From Sialis fuliginosa (Eukaryota > Arthropoda > Insecta > Megaloptera > Sialidae): a stretch of 64,000 nt of DNA. Shown here in pieces: positions 1 through 12,900 of the stretch. Positions within the stretch are counted from its first letter, which is position 1; each line of letters starts with the position of its first letter. The DNA is taken from NCBI GenBank assembly GCA_961205875.1, contig OY540810.1, positions 31,682,001-31,746,000 on the forward strand, given 5' to 3'. The translations under genes were made by a program, and so were the position numbers. Under the pieces are notes generated by a model that had not been told where the DNA came from, did no database searches, and saw only the letters and a list, made by a program, of their open reading frames with translations.

Positions 1-1980
1 AAAATATTCGATATATCAATAATTATATCATGTAAAACAAATTTGTTTATAAATCATTACAAGTATTTCATCTATACAATTAACTTTCATATCCGATTGT
101 CGATTTGTTGAAAAAGATAATTTCCCGTACATACTAACATCTTCAGATGAAATTTCGTGAATCAATCAATGCCACTTAAAATGCCGCTTCTTCTTAATTA
201 CTAAAACATATTTTCTCTCTCTCTTTTACTAAATGACTTAAAAACTGTTTTTAATTCTAGTAACTAACGAAGTATTGAGATTCTGAAAAGAACTTTAGAG
301 GCAGGGGCGAATTAAGAACAGAATTAACATTTATCTCGGCCATTGAATTCCAATACAATTCTAGTTGAATTATTTTCTGATCTGGAATTGTTAACCTCCT
401 GATGAGGACTTCTTGTGACATTGTTTTATTGTGGTTAAGGTGTATATTTTTAATTTAAGTGACTAAAAAACCACAGTTTCTCCGTTTTTTCAGTAGGTAG
501 TATTTTCTGATTACTCTACTTCTACTCAAAATTAAATTAATTTTTTTTGTTATTTTATTCATTATATATACATATTTTTAATATTATTTTGAAATAAAAT
601 ACTTATATCGTATGACATATTATAATAGTGTTTTATTTTTAAATAATGTCTGAATTCTATATCTTTTTCAAACTAATTAAGCCAATAATTTGTTGATTGT
701 TATTTTACATAAGTATTGTTTAAGTTACTAAAAATTATGTGTTTGATTTATAAAACTAAATGTCAACTAGTTAAGATATCCATTTACACTACATATTTGT
801 CTGAGCCACTTGTACAAACTAGCCGTGATACAAACAATAAGAGCATTATACTAAAACATAAGAGCGATTCTGCACCAACACTTACAAAGAATAAATAAAC
901 AATATTAGCAAAATGTATGTGGGTCAGAAAAATATGTGTAATTTAAGTTAGGTTTAATATGTATTCAATATAGTCTTGGCACAACTGCATTTGCATACGC
1001 TACTCTCGCAGATTTCATATTTTATATTCTCCATTTCTGTATAATAAATAATATAAAAAAGTGAGTTTCTTTTTATTTGTTATACTTTGATTATCAACCC
1101 GAGGCATATCAAAAGGGCAACAACAACGACCGAGCTATCGACAGCTGATATCCTCAACAAGTATATTAAAAATATTATACAATCACGGGAAAAATTAAAG
1201 AACTACTTAAAATCTAAAAAATTGCTCGTTTTCAGAGTAATGTCAATAGGTCAAATATGATCCTTTTTTACTTATAGGGTATGAAAATTGAAGGAAATTT
1301 TGTATTATTTTCGAATTTAGGGGTATTTTTGTATTATTAAACTTGTTTTTGTGACCAATTATAAAAAAATATTTATATTAATTAATTATTTATATAAAAT
1401 TTATTTTAATAAAATCAGTCCAGTCACAGGTTCTTCAATAAAGTATAACTAACAACTAATAAGACCAGTCCATATCTGTCTAAATGTCTATGAATAAATT
1501 ATACACTTAAACTAAAAAAATCATATTGTGCAACGAAAAGAGCACATAAATAAAAACCAAGCGGATATTAAAAAAAATTGTTTTCTAAACAAATTAATAA
1601 TCATTACTATTAAAAAAGTAATCATAAAATCCTATTAATTGACAGTTTTTTATATTAAAATAACTTATAAGTGGACACATAAAATTCATAATATTAAGTG
1701 TTAATTATTTTAAACTTCGTGTTTTTACGGACATCCTTTTTTAGAACTAATTAAAAATATCGATTAAGATAATTTTTCTCATCTAGAGATCTGTAATTTT
1801 ATCTATTTACTTTCATGAAAAAAAATTTTATGGATGCTATAAAGTATAAACTATACGAATATATTGATTAGAAAAATAGTTGATTTCACAAAAATGAAAT
1901 ATTTTATACATTTCCTACACTGTCTTATAGATATTCAAATATTTATAAATAAAATACATAATTAAAAAAGCAATCAATTA
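1..1980. other. AT-rich intergenic DNA, no gene seen
   Basis: No open frame here has a recognisable domain or convincing splice context. The sequence is AT-rich with homopolymer runs. The only structured item is the dispersed repeat segment at 363-455. Confidence 0.6.
363..455 (-). repeat. Dispersed repeat segment shared with the window end
   Basis: The reverse complement of this stretch matches 63787-63850 over about 60 bases, including a block reading ACCTTAACCACAATAAAACA and a nearby CCTCATCAGGAG. The two copies lie at opposite ends of the window in opposite orientation. Family unknown. Confidence 0.6.
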
Positions 1981-1983
1981 TTA

Positions 1984-2745
1984 TTTTGCTCCCTCGTAAT
2001 ATCGAAGATACGAGAAGCATTGTGATCGTTTTAAAATGAGAAAAAAATTGTTCTCCGATTTCAAAATTTTAAATTGATCTTTCCGTTTCAGGTCAAGACA
2101 AAAACTATTCGTTCCGTGTCTGTCAGTCTGTCCGTCCGTCTGTCTGTCATTTGACGTTTGCATAAATTTAGATTTACATACGTTTTAAAATGAGAAAAAA
2201 AATGGTTCACCAATTTCAAAATTTTAACTTTATCTTCTATTTCAGGCCAAGACAAACACTTTTCGTTCCATGTCTGTCTATCTGACGAGTGAATTCTTGT
2301 CACACACATAAGTCATGAACCATTGAACCGATATTAATGAAACTTGGTTGGGCCTGGCTTGAGGACGGTCCATTTCAAAATCATCAAAATCGTGTCTAAA
2401 GAGGAGAGGTGATATCCCAAAATATTTATTTTTCAAAATATCTCCAGAACAACACATGTTACGTGAAAATTAAAAAAAAATATTTTTGTAGAGCATTCAA
2501 TTTTCTATAATATAGGTACATAACATTTGCATTTTAGATTTAGATTAAAATTGTCAAAAAATTAGAAATATACGAAAAAAATCGCAGATGCGTCTTAAGA
2601 AAAATAATATAATATAATATAAATGGTTAACCAATGACAGACAATTTATCTGAAAAATTTTTCGGTTTTTATTTAAATTGTTCAATAAATAACTACCTTT
2701 GGTAAATTTAGCACGAGGAAGAGCTGTGCATTTACTTTATAGATC
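1984..2745 (+). repeat. Interspersed repeat of about 0.75 kb, family A, copy 1
   Basis: It begins near a segment reading TCGTAATATCGAAGATACGA and ends near a segment containing CACGAGGAAG...GTGCATTTACTT. Internally it carries TGTC/TCCG short repeats and a duplicated TTTCAGG(T/C)CAAGACAAA block. The same sequence is present in reverse orientation at about 12901-13712 and in pieces at 57229-57430 and 58558-58605. No protein domain is visible, so it looks like a non-autonomous transposon. Exact ends are unresolved. Confidence 0.65.
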
Positions 2746-3931
2746 TTTTTACTTTTAAATTGACGATCAAATAATTTTACGCACAGTTATAAATTATATA
2801 TTTTTTAATAATTTTATAACTCTTCGGGAAATTAATGAAAATGCCATCTGCAAAAAAACATTGATATATATAATGTACAACCATTTTCACTACAATTACA
2901 GAGCTTTGAATGTTAGCTTGTGTAGAGAAATATTTCGGTCCTTTAAATATTTTATGAGTGTATTAAAAATAAATGGACATGATATTTCTGATGAATAATA
3001 AGAACAATAGTACAAATTATATTTTCGAAATGCTGGTCATTATAAGTTTATTAAAATAGTCGTTAAAATATATGTAATTGGTCGACACAAATGTAATGTG
3101 CCTGCTTCATCTATTTAAAAATGACAGTTTAAAATAATGATCTAATTTAACCAAACTAATACAGTTATTATTCCATACTGAACAACTGTTCCCTGTTCTT
3201 ATAATAATAGACCACACAATACTGAATTAATAAAACCAAACAAACGTGTAATTATTATCAGTTTGATTAAGATGTATTCCGGGACATTAACATTGGGCAT
3301 TAAAGTTTCTATAGTAACTAAATTAATAGTCGTCATTTTTGATTGTAGACTTTCGCAGTAGTTATACTGTATTTTTTTATTTTTCTGCGTCATATTTTTA
3401 TTGCACTTGACGTTGCGAACAACTTCTCAGGTTCTGCAGAACTGAAGGCCACAAAATATAATAATGTTTAATAAGTAGGTATAGAGGTAATAAAGTCATT
3501 TGATATGGAAAATTCCATCATTATAGATATTTGGATACAATTAAAATTTAATAATAATTATGTATTTCATTTTCAGTATTTTTCTCGTAACTTCAATGTA
3601 ACGTGTATCACTGTACCTTACTTACCCAATCTTAATTTGATTTTGGAGAAATGAAAGATTATTTTAATTAAGACGTACATTATTAAAAATGACTAGTCCG
3701 GTATTATAAAGGAATTTGCTAGCTAGCAAGCACTTTCAAATGGGGTATTTATTCTGTAATAGTGGATTAGCTATGGAATTTAGAGCAGTGATACTTCAAC
3801 TTATTGTAACACAGTTAGCGACTCAGACCGTACAAAATAATTTTCATAAAAATGTTTGTTTTTCCAAGTATTTTTTCTACTTTTAAAACGGATGATGATC
3901 AAAGCGGGGCAAATCAGAAGATTACGGTGCA
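2746..3931. other. Intergenic DNA, nothing recognised
   Basis: AT-rich sequence without a supported gene or clear terminal repeats. Position 3931 is the A of the A|T target of the following Helitron array. Confidence 0.5.
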
Positions 3932-3960
3932 TCCTTAATATATATAAAGCTCAACGTCTC

Positions 3961-3994
<34 letters not shown>

Positions 3995-4823
3995 CGTTAG
4001 TTGCCTTATCACTCGAGAACCACTTATCCGATTTACGAGTTTTTTTTTTTAATTCATAGGTACGTTCTCTGGCCAGGTTATAGGCTATATTTTTTTACGT
4101 TAGGTAACATAACAACAAAGCAGTGACGATAATAGTAAATCAAGTCGGAAAAAATTTTGCCGTCGGCGCGCTGTTTTGTAATACGCTGCCTAAACCGTTC
4201 AATATAGAACAAAATAATGTATTAAAGAATTGTGTAGAATCAAAAGTTCTACAATTAAGTCAGCGACACGATATGTCTAACTTTTATATTTAAGCCACAA
4301 TAACTGCTTTTATGTTACAAAAAAAACATAAAATATTTGGGTTTTGTTTACATGGACTTATGACCTGCAAAACATTAATCCTTATCGAAATAAATGATTT
4401 CATCGTCATAAGTACTTAATGTAGATATAGTTTGCCATTTACAGCATCCAATTTGGTCGTATAGTTTAGAAAATATCTTAAAATATATTTATAAAGGTAA
4501 CATTTTAAATGTATGGTGTCGTGCCGCATCGAAGCGATGTACATCAGACTGGATTCGCTTACGTTCGGTAGATATTCGGAGTCCCTCGGCTGACGTTTGA
4601 GTTAATTTTGTTTTCAATAATTAACATTTAAATTTAAACAGAACACAAATTATTTGAATTTTTTTCTTCTGATTCGTTTTTGTTAGGTAATTTAGGTATT
4701 GATAAATTATTATTACAATAATAACTAATCGTGTTTGTACTTAATTAATTAAACTATATTTTTCAAAAATCCTAAACAATAATTCCGTAGTCTACGCGAG
4801 CGAAGCCGCGTGGGCCCAGCTAG
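3932..4823 (+). mobile_element. Non-autonomous Helitron, array unit 1
   Basis: This 892-bp unit starts with TCCTTAATATATATAAAGC and ends with CTAG. Before the end is a 3' hairpin with stem ACGCG/CGCGT around AGCGAAGC, followed by GGGCCCAG. TC at the 5' end, a short hairpin about 10 bases before CTRR, and a host A before the element are standard Helitron hallmarks. Near the 5' end is a (TCTG)8 run. There is no Rep/helicase coding capacity, so it would depend on enzymes made elsewhere. It abuts unit 2 directly. Confidence 0.88.
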
Positions 4824-4852
4824 TCCTTAATATATATAAAGCTCAACGTCTC

Positions 4853-4894
<42 letters not shown>

Positions 4895-5723
4895 CGTTAG
4901 TTACCTTATCACTCGAGAACCACTTATCCGATTTACGAGTTTTTTTTTTTAATTCATAGGTACGTTCTCTGGCCAGGTTATAGGCTATATTTTTTTACGT
5001 TAGGTAACATAACAACAAAGCAGTGACGATAATAGTAAATCAAGTCGGAAAAAATTTTGCCGTCGGCGCGCTGTTTTGTAATACGCTGCCTAAACCGTTC
5101 AATATAGAACAAAATAATGTATTAAAGAATTGTGTAGAATCAAAAGTTCTACAATTAAGTCAGCGACACGATATGTCTAACTTTTATATTTAAGCCACAA
5201 TAACTGCTTTTATGTTACAAAAAAAACATAAAATATTTGGGTTTTGTTTACATGGACTTATGACCTGCAAAACATTAATCCTTATCGAAATAAATGATTT
5301 CATCGTCATAAGTACTTAATGTAGATATAGTTTGCCATTTACAGCATCCAATTTGGTCGTATAGTTTAGAAAATATCTTAAAATATATTTATAAAGGTAA
5401 CATTTTAAATGTATGGTGTCGTGCCGCATCGAAGCGATGTACATCAGACTGGATTCGCTTACGTTCGGTAGATATTCGGAGTCCCTCGGCTAACGTTTGA
5501 GTTAATTTTGTTTTCAATAATTAACATTTAAATTTAAACAGAACACAAATTATTTGTACTTTTTTCTTCTGATTCGTTTTTGTTAGGTAATTTAGGTATT
5601 GATAAATTATTATTACAATAATAACTAATCGTGTTTGTACTTAATTAATTAAACTATATTTTTCAAAAATCCTAAACAATAATTCCGTAGTCTACGCGAG
5701 CGAAGCCGCGTGGGCCCAGCTAG
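4824..5723 (+). mobile_element. Non-autonomous Helitron, array unit 2
   Basis: This 900-bp unit is almost identical to unit 1. I could see about four substitutions, and the 8-bp length difference is explained by (TCTG)10 instead of (TCTG)8. The junction with unit 1 reads CAGCTAG|TCCTTAATA with no extra base, which is an exact end-to-start join. It has the same 3' hairpin and CTAG terminus. Confidence 0.88.
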
Positions 5724-6609
5724 TCCTTAATATATATAAAGCTTAACGTCTCTCTGTCTGTCTGTCTGTCTGTCTGTCTGTCCGTTAGTTACCTTATCAC
5801 TCGAGAACCACTTATCCGATTTACGTGTTTTTTTTTTTAATTCATAGGTACGTTCTCTGGCCAGGTTATAGGCTATATTTTTTTACGTTAGGTAACATAA
5901 CAACTAAGCAGTGACGATAATAGTAAATCAAGTCGGAAAAAATTTTGCCGTCGGCGCGCTGTTTTGTAATACGCTGCCTAAACCGTTCAATATAGAACAA
6001 AATAATGTATTAAAGAATTGTGCAGAATCAAAAGTTCTACAATTAAGTCCGGGACACCATATGTATGTCTAACTTTTATATTTAAGCCACAATTACTGCT
6101 TTTATGTTACTAAGAAAACATAAAATATTTGGGTTCTGTTTACGTGGACTTATGACATGCAAAACATTAATCCTTATCGAAATAAATGATTTCATCGTCA
6201 TAAGTACTTAATGTAGATATAATTTGCCATTTACAGCATCCAATTTGATCGTATAGTTTAGAAAATATCGAAATATATGTTATACGGGAAAATATTATTC
6301 GTGCGATGGTGTATGGCGATGGAACGTACCAACTAGAAGCGCAGGGCAGAGGGAAGGGAACAGGCCGGTATTCTTTTGATTGTCAATTGTTTATTTTGTT
6401 TTCAATAATTAACTTTTAAATTTAAATAGAACAAAAATTATTTATACTTTTTTTCTGATTCGTTTTTGTTAGGTAGGTAATTTAAGTGTTATTTGGTTTT
6501 TATTACATTAATAACTAATCGTGTTTGTAATTAATTCAACTATATATTTTTTAAATCCTAAACAATAATTCCGTAGTTCACGCGAGCGAAGCCGCGTGGG
6601 CCCAGCTAG
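5724..6609 (+). mobile_element. Non-autonomous Helitron, array unit 3
   Basis: This 886-bp unit has the same termini and 3' hairpin, and (TCTG)7. It is more diverged than units 1 and 2. A stretch at about 6266-6390 is replaced by unrelated sequence. It starts exactly after the CTAG of unit 2 and ends in CTAG followed by host T at 6610. The whole array therefore sits in a single A|T target. Confidence 0.87.
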
Positions 6610-6639
6610 TAGGGAACTAATTTTAAGCCATTTTTTCAA

Positions 6640-6930
6640 TTTTAGATGTTGCAATTCGAGTTGAGTGGGCTGGCGCGTTATCGTGATGAAAAATCGGTTT
6701 CAATCGGTCAAACAAATTATCATACTACACCCCGGTTATAATACTACCCTTTGAAAAATGGTCAATGTGACCTGAAAAAATTGACGCAATTACTTTTCCA
6801 GCCGAAGAATCTCTGTGTTTTCATTGTTTGGATTGTTCTTTCATCTTAAGTATGTATATTGATGAATCCATGTAGTGATAAATATCTGCATATAGATTCA
6901 ATCGCTTAGGTTCATGCTAGGAAATTTTGA
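6640..6930 (-). pseudogene. Decayed mariner transposase fragment
   Basis: The reverse strand, read with frameshifts, gives segments typical of mariner transposases. One is a KEQSKQ-like segment preceded by a degenerate W-H-H-Y region. Next comes AGKVIASIF and then FHHDNAPAHS, the block that carries the second catalytic aspartate. Frames are broken by stops and the ends are missing, so it cannot be functional. Assignment rests on motif recognition only. Confidence 0.6.
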
Positions 6931-7149
6931 TTTTTTTCCAAATTCACCACTCGATACCCTCGTTTTAATTAGTTGTAACTCAAAAACTATTCGACAGATT
7001 GAACTGAAATTTTAGCGAAATTTTGGCAAAAGTAGATAATTCGATAAAAGGTCGCGAACTTTTCAAACGTCCTTAATATATATTAAAAACAAAATCGCGG
7101 ACATAAAAACAATCATCGCCAACCAGATCCCAAACCAGGAAAGTGTTAC

Positions 7150-7171
7150 TACACACACACACACACACACA
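7150..7171. repeat. (CA)n microsatellite
   Basis: An uninterrupted CA dinucleotide run of about 11 units. Confidence 0.9.
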
Positions 7172-7188
7172 ACATAATTTATGTGTAA

Positions 7189-7500
7189 TCAAAAAGTTGT
7201 TCTATTCATAGCATCAAAGAAGGCACCACCACCACCACCACGACACCACGGAACCTCTACGGATGCTGTGAACTGGTTAGCAGCAGCGATGATCACGTCC
7301 ATGTTGGAACCGGCACCGCCGCGGGCGTCGCGTATGTGCAGTGCGAGGGGGTGACGGTGACGCGAGAGGGGACGCGGTACGCCGCCGAGTTCATTCATTA
7401 ATCGAGAAGCGGTCGCGTGGCAGCTCGTGACGTCACACACGGGCACACGGTCCACGACCCTGCCGCTGTGCTTATGTTGATCTCTACGGAACGAGGGGGG
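7189..7500. other. GC-rich, CpG-rich patch of unknown role
   Basis: GC and CpG content jump sharply relative to the flanks. The patch includes a CCACCACCACCA run, GCCGCGGGCGTCGCG-type sequence and TGACGTCA-like motifs. An 88-codon open frame exists on the minus strand (7189-7455), and a plus-strand frame ends in a stop near 7402. Neither gives a domain I recognise. It could be an exon, a promoter or CpG island of a gene not otherwise visible, or transferred DNA. Confidence 0.45.
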
Positions 7501-10500
7501 GGGAGGAAGAGGAGTGAGTGATCAGCGGTATGTAATATGTTATGGTAGCGTGTAATGTGGAGTTTTGATGATATAATAATAATATTTATTTTATAAACTG
7601 TGGTACAGTGAAAAATAAATCGAGAAAAAAAGAAATTACAATGTTAATATAAAGAGAGAAATCAAATAATAAATTTTACAAAATTAGGTACTAAATACTA
7701 CCAAAATAAAGACTTATGTAAAGAATAAACAATGAAATATAACAGATATATGTTAAATTATTATAGATGAGAATAAATGTTGAATCGATAGAATTCTTCT
7801 ACAGTATAAAAACTACCGGTTAAAAGTATGAATTTTATTTTATTTTTATATTGAATAGTGGATAGTGTTAGGTATTTTATTATAGATTTTGATTACGTTG
7901 TTGTGAGAGCTTTTATAGGTGGTCTCCAAGCAAGCAAAATTTGTAACTAGCTGAGTTCTATTGCGTTTGGGGTAGTTGTATTTGGTAGTTTTATTTTCGA
8001 AGGATATTTTTTTATGAATAAGGATGTATAAGGAGGTAACAGTGTGTATATTATATTTTCGGGAAAGATTTCGACAAGGTTCACGGGGGCCCTTTATGTG
8101 TGGATGTTTGAAAATTAACATTATTTAATATACCCTGAACTTTTCTAGGTTCCCCATACCAGATTATAAACTAAACACATTATATGATAAGTATTCCATT
8201 TCCAGAGCTGAATTTAAAAAAATATATCAAAAAATAGCTTTCTCTTCGGATTACTAAAAATTTACGACAAAGAAAACAAAAAAACATAATTTTGAAAATT
8301 TAAATTTACTAATGCTTGGTATTCATAAACAATAATTTACCACTTACTATTTGGTAATTATGAATCTGACCAAATTTGGTAAATCAGAGTTCTTAACTGA
8401 TAATGCAAGTTATTAAAGGCTTTGGTTGGGTAAATCAACAGTTACAGGTAAACCGCAGATAACTATTATTTGTGAAACCGAGCATAACAAATATAGTTCG
8501 CCTTTTGTCTTGCAGACTCTTCAAATACATACGTTTATTATCAATTTTATAAAGAAAGCTTTAAAGCCTGCGTAAGGCTTCTAAATATAAGTCGCGTCGT
8601 TTTAGTAATTATCTCAGCCAATATTTCGTTACAAATCAGTATAAAACAAAATTACGCGATTTTGTAACAAAAAGCCAGGATTCAATCAATTAAATTATAT
8701 TTTTTTAATCTCACCCTTTTTTATGTATATAAGCCTCTAATTAACAATTTAAAAAAAATCAACGTATCTTGGGGCCAACCAACCCTTATCACGCACGTCC
8801 CTCCGTCCCTGAAGGTGTTAAAGCGGTGAACGTCCAGCACCCGTCGCGAATAACGACGTAGTAAACATCAAATTATGACCTATGAGGACCAGCCGGCCCC
8901 CACACTACCAAAAATAAAAGCTGTGAATTATTATTTAAATACACGTTCCCACGAACATCGGCTTCTGGTCATAAGCAGTAAGCACTATTTCGTCGCACTT
9001 TTAAAATTATTTCTTGAATAAAAAACTCAAAGCGTAATTAACTATGTATCAGCGAATTTTAGCAAAGAAAAACAAGTTCACCTTTACATTTAAACTCTAA
9101 AATGAACAATAATTTTTTTTCGCAAAAATTAGAAAGTCCTAGTTAATAGATATGTAGCTGTCAGTTTGACAATTAAATTTTATTTACCCTATACATATAC
9201 ACATGTGAACGTATATGCGTGTGAACGCCCATATGTATGTGTGAGTGTAGATGTTTTTGTGTGTGTATATACATATATACCTGTTGCTCAAGTGTACAAC
9301 ATAATGTGTTTGATTAAAGTTTGATAAGAGAACATGAAACCGTTTATAGATTGTCAGTTGAAAATTAGGGTATAGTTGATACACGATTTCATTATATAAT
9401 TAAGTAGTGGTTTTTCTTGTTTCGAGTCAATATATCGCTTTGATATCATGAGTTCGATCTTAAGAATAGTTTCAATTAAATTTATGCATACTGTTTCAAT
9501 TTTAAAATCAATAAAATAGTTTGAGCGAGTTGAGGCTGGAAGATTATTTGTTTAAGATTAAATAAATGATTTAGTCAGAAGCAAAGACGATTAAATCAAT
9601 TTAAGAAACATTCAAGACATTTATGTTTTATATGTATTAATAACAGATATGGTTTTCAATTTATTGGATAGTAAATTTTCTTTCGGAAAGTTATCCACTA
9701 ATCAAGTGCTCTGGTCCAAAATTAAAAAAAATCCTTGTTAATATTTTGTTTATAAACATGCTCGGGCTCTTATTCTTATAGAGTAGAGAATATTAAATAT
9801 TATTAAAATTGAATATGATGTGTTCAAAATAAACTTCTTATAAAAAATAGTTGAGTAAAAATACTGATACTTATAGTAAGAATTTCGACAGCCCGATTCG
9901 ATTTTTAATTGATTGTAGTAGCCAGATCTCAATATCAATTAATAATCATTAAATCTACTTCATATTATTATAAACGTATGTTCATTTTAATTTTATTTTT
10001 TATGTTTGCAAAAAATAATATATAAATAAATTTTTGAATAAATCGCGTCATCATTGGTTTGGCTAAAAATGGCGACGCTGTCATAACTCTTACTGGAGTA
10101 TCTTTAACAATAAGTGAAAGAGCATTGAGTAAATTTACTCAATGCTAAAAGTATACAATTTCGAGTCAATGATGTAAAATACAACAAATCGATATTACAA
10201 GTGGCGCCACACTTTATCAAAACACTGAAGCTTAACTCATAGTCGATGCTACATCTATTGGCCACCGCACGCAATACAGTGATTTAAGCGTAACGCAGAA
10301 ACCTACACTGCAGAGGTGTGTTACTTTGCTAAATGAAGCACGATATTATCGATAAAATTATTTTATTATTTATTGGTAATTTTAATTCATCTGAATTGAT
10401 GTATGAATAATAAATACTAATTTGATTTAATTAAACGTTTGTAATAAATATTTTCAGATTTTTTGAAGTAAATATTAATAAGACGTGATATAAACCAAGA

Positions 10501-11089
10501 AACGTAAATATATTCAGAAAAATCACAAATATAGTAACAATATTTTTTAATCGCACAAAAACTCCTTATTTAAAAATAAAAATCTAAATTTTTATATTAT
10601 CGGATTATAAAGCCAAAATTTCCCCCTTTTTAAAAACAGGTTGAATTACACTAAACATAATGTAAACAAATTTTAACAATAGTACCTGTTTTCTATTATT
10701 TACCTTACATTAACATCGGGGTGAAAAATACCTGCTGACTCTCTAACGCCAGAGGGGTGCAGATCACAAACAAAGAACATTTTTATTACATATAATATAT
10801 AAATATTATGTACATCACATAACAGTACATGTATATATATATATAAAGTTATAAAATATGCAAACGTCAACAAAAATATTTACTGTCATCATTGTGTGGA
10901 TTGACTTTTTTACAATACAATTTAACTTTTTCTGAGAAAATAAAAAACCGTATGTCTGGCGCCTGTTTGTGATCTTTCTACACAGGGTAGAATTACAATA
11001 AAACAGCATGGGCTATCTATCTACATGTCTACTGTGTGTTATGTATATACATATTATGTAATAATATAATAGTAGTGACGTTAAATATA
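7501..11089. other. Intergenic DNA, no gene supported
   Basis: AT-rich, with small open frames lacking domains. A slightly GC-richer block at about 8770-8960 contains short CG-containing words but no recognisable product. TG/TA-rich simple sequence lies at about 9190-9280. Confidence 0.5.
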
Positions 11090-11180
11090 AATAAAAACAA
11101 ACTTGTTTGTTTAAACGTCAAAAAAACATTTCCTCTTCTTTAATAAATTTTGACGTTTAAACAAACAAGTTTGTTTTTAT
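11090..11180. repeat. Small palindromic element with perfect 33-bp arms
   Basis: The arms at 11090-11122 and 11148-11180 are exact reverse complements, with ends reading ATAAAAACAAACTTGTTTGT. The spacer is 25 bases. A single arm of the same family recurs at 57891-57925. This is consistent with a MITE or foldback remnant. Confidence 0.7.
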
Positions 11181-11708
11181 ACATATTATGTATATATAAT
11201 ATTTATTTAATTATATGTTTATCAACATTTATGCATGTAATTTTATCCTATTTTGAAATATAATAAAATTAGTGGCGCGTTATGATAGTAGGGGGCTTCA
11301 GTCCCCCCCCCCCTCTTTTTTTTAATTTAGTAGAAAATTTCAAAAAATAAATTAACAAAACTATCACCATAATATAATGTTTTTTGCTTTTAAAATTTTT
11401 TTCGAGACCTTTTCTTCGATAAAAGCACAAAAAAATCATCGCTAAAATTTTTGTAAGAGCAAAAAAAAATGTTTCATCTATTTTTTCTATTCAGTTCAGG
11501 ACCCCTATTTTAAACGGGTCCCTAGGAAATTACCTAAAGTGACTATACTGTATAAAAAAGCGTAGCTTAATATGATTTAGTTATTCTAGTTATGGATTTT
11601 AGTCTAGAGTGGATGGATATTTTTATTTAGTCCATATCCAGGTATGGTTTATTTAATAATATATTTAAATATTATCTCCTAATCCTATAAGGTTATGATG
11701 AACTCTTG

Positions 11709-11890
11709 GGGTCGATCCAGACTATCGTACCGGTCTCGCTCCAGTCAAATATTCAGTATAGTAATACTGTATCGGAGCGTGATTAGACCGAGACCTGAGT
11801 GATACCTATAGTGTGAATGATTTCATTGTTATTATGTACAATATTTATATTTGACTGGAACGAGACCGGCTCGATAGTCTGGATCGACCC
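11709..11890. mobile_element. Short inverted-repeat MITE
   Basis: The ends are inverted repeats, GGGTCGATCCAGACTATCG at the left and its near complement at the right, extending about 40 bases. Total length is about 182 bp with no coding capacity. I could not define a convincing target duplication, so the superfamily is open. Confidence 0.7.
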
Positions 11891-12350
11891 TTATACAGTT
11901 TGGTTGCAGTGTATATCGTTAATTATATACATAATCTCCCATAGAATTTCCATAGGGGAGAGCATAATTACGTTATTTTAAATCAATCAGTTATAAATAC
12001 AACATAAATTATACTTGATTAACGACAAAAGGTGCATGCATTTTCCTTTATGTTTTGTACTACAAAACATATGTAAAATTTAATGTTTTATTTGTAGAAA
12101 CAGATAGACACTTTATTTATATTTGAATTGATACTTAACGTTTACTTATTTTACTGCAATATCGGTTCAATCTTCAGCTGGTAATTATAATCAGTAAAAA
12201 TTTACTAAAATAACCTTCGGAAAAACTTGTATGGGGCAGACACATAATCATTACGGCGTTAATGTTTTATTTTTATTTATAACGTATATATACGAGTATA
12301 ATTTTAAATATATATAAATCATTTTATTATACTATCCAGTATGAACGTCA

Positions 12351-12381
<31 letters not shown>

Positions 12382-12900
12382 AATAATAATAAATGTTTTT
12401 TTTTATTTATGTATCTGTATTTTATTTATTGTACAATCAAGTACTTGTTTACGTAAGGGCACTTGCCCTGTAGGGCAAATTTGATGTGGGTGACAAACAC
12501 GATCATAAAAACTTTTTTTAACGTAAATTTGTGAACATAAATGCAAGAATTTTACTCGTATGTCATATTTTGAAAGCTGATATCGCCGAAACTAATAATC
12601 ATAGAGCAATAAATGAATTATCAAAAAATAATAAATTTCATGTATTTTGTATTTTTTTCTAAACAAAAATATAAATGTATTGAGTGATGACCATTCTCCC
12701 ATTTCCCCTATCTACTCTACTAATCAATTTCTGAACGTCTATTATATACACCGATGTTTTTTTGTTCTTTAGTAATCTAAGAAGACCCCCATCGTAAAAA
12801 AAATTAGAAACCCCATTATATAAAACAAACGATATAAATATTTGTTCATTCGCCCCAGTTAGAACCCCACAAACTCCAGTTTACGAACATATTGAAAAAA
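11891..12900. other. Intergenic DNA with ATT/AAT triplet run
   Basis: No gene supported. An (ATT)n run passing into (AAT)n at about 12353-12392 forms a perfect self-complementary stretch. Confidence 0.5.

Noticed and set aside
3856-4059. Open frame running through the TCTG repeats (LSVCLSVCLSVC)
   Set aside because: Product of a tetranucleotide run in a Helitron; no domain.
7189-7455. 88-codon minus-strand frame as a real gene
   Set aside because: No domain, and a glycine run comes from a CCA repeat. Competing frames are equally open in the GC-rich patch, so it is listed only as a composition anomaly.
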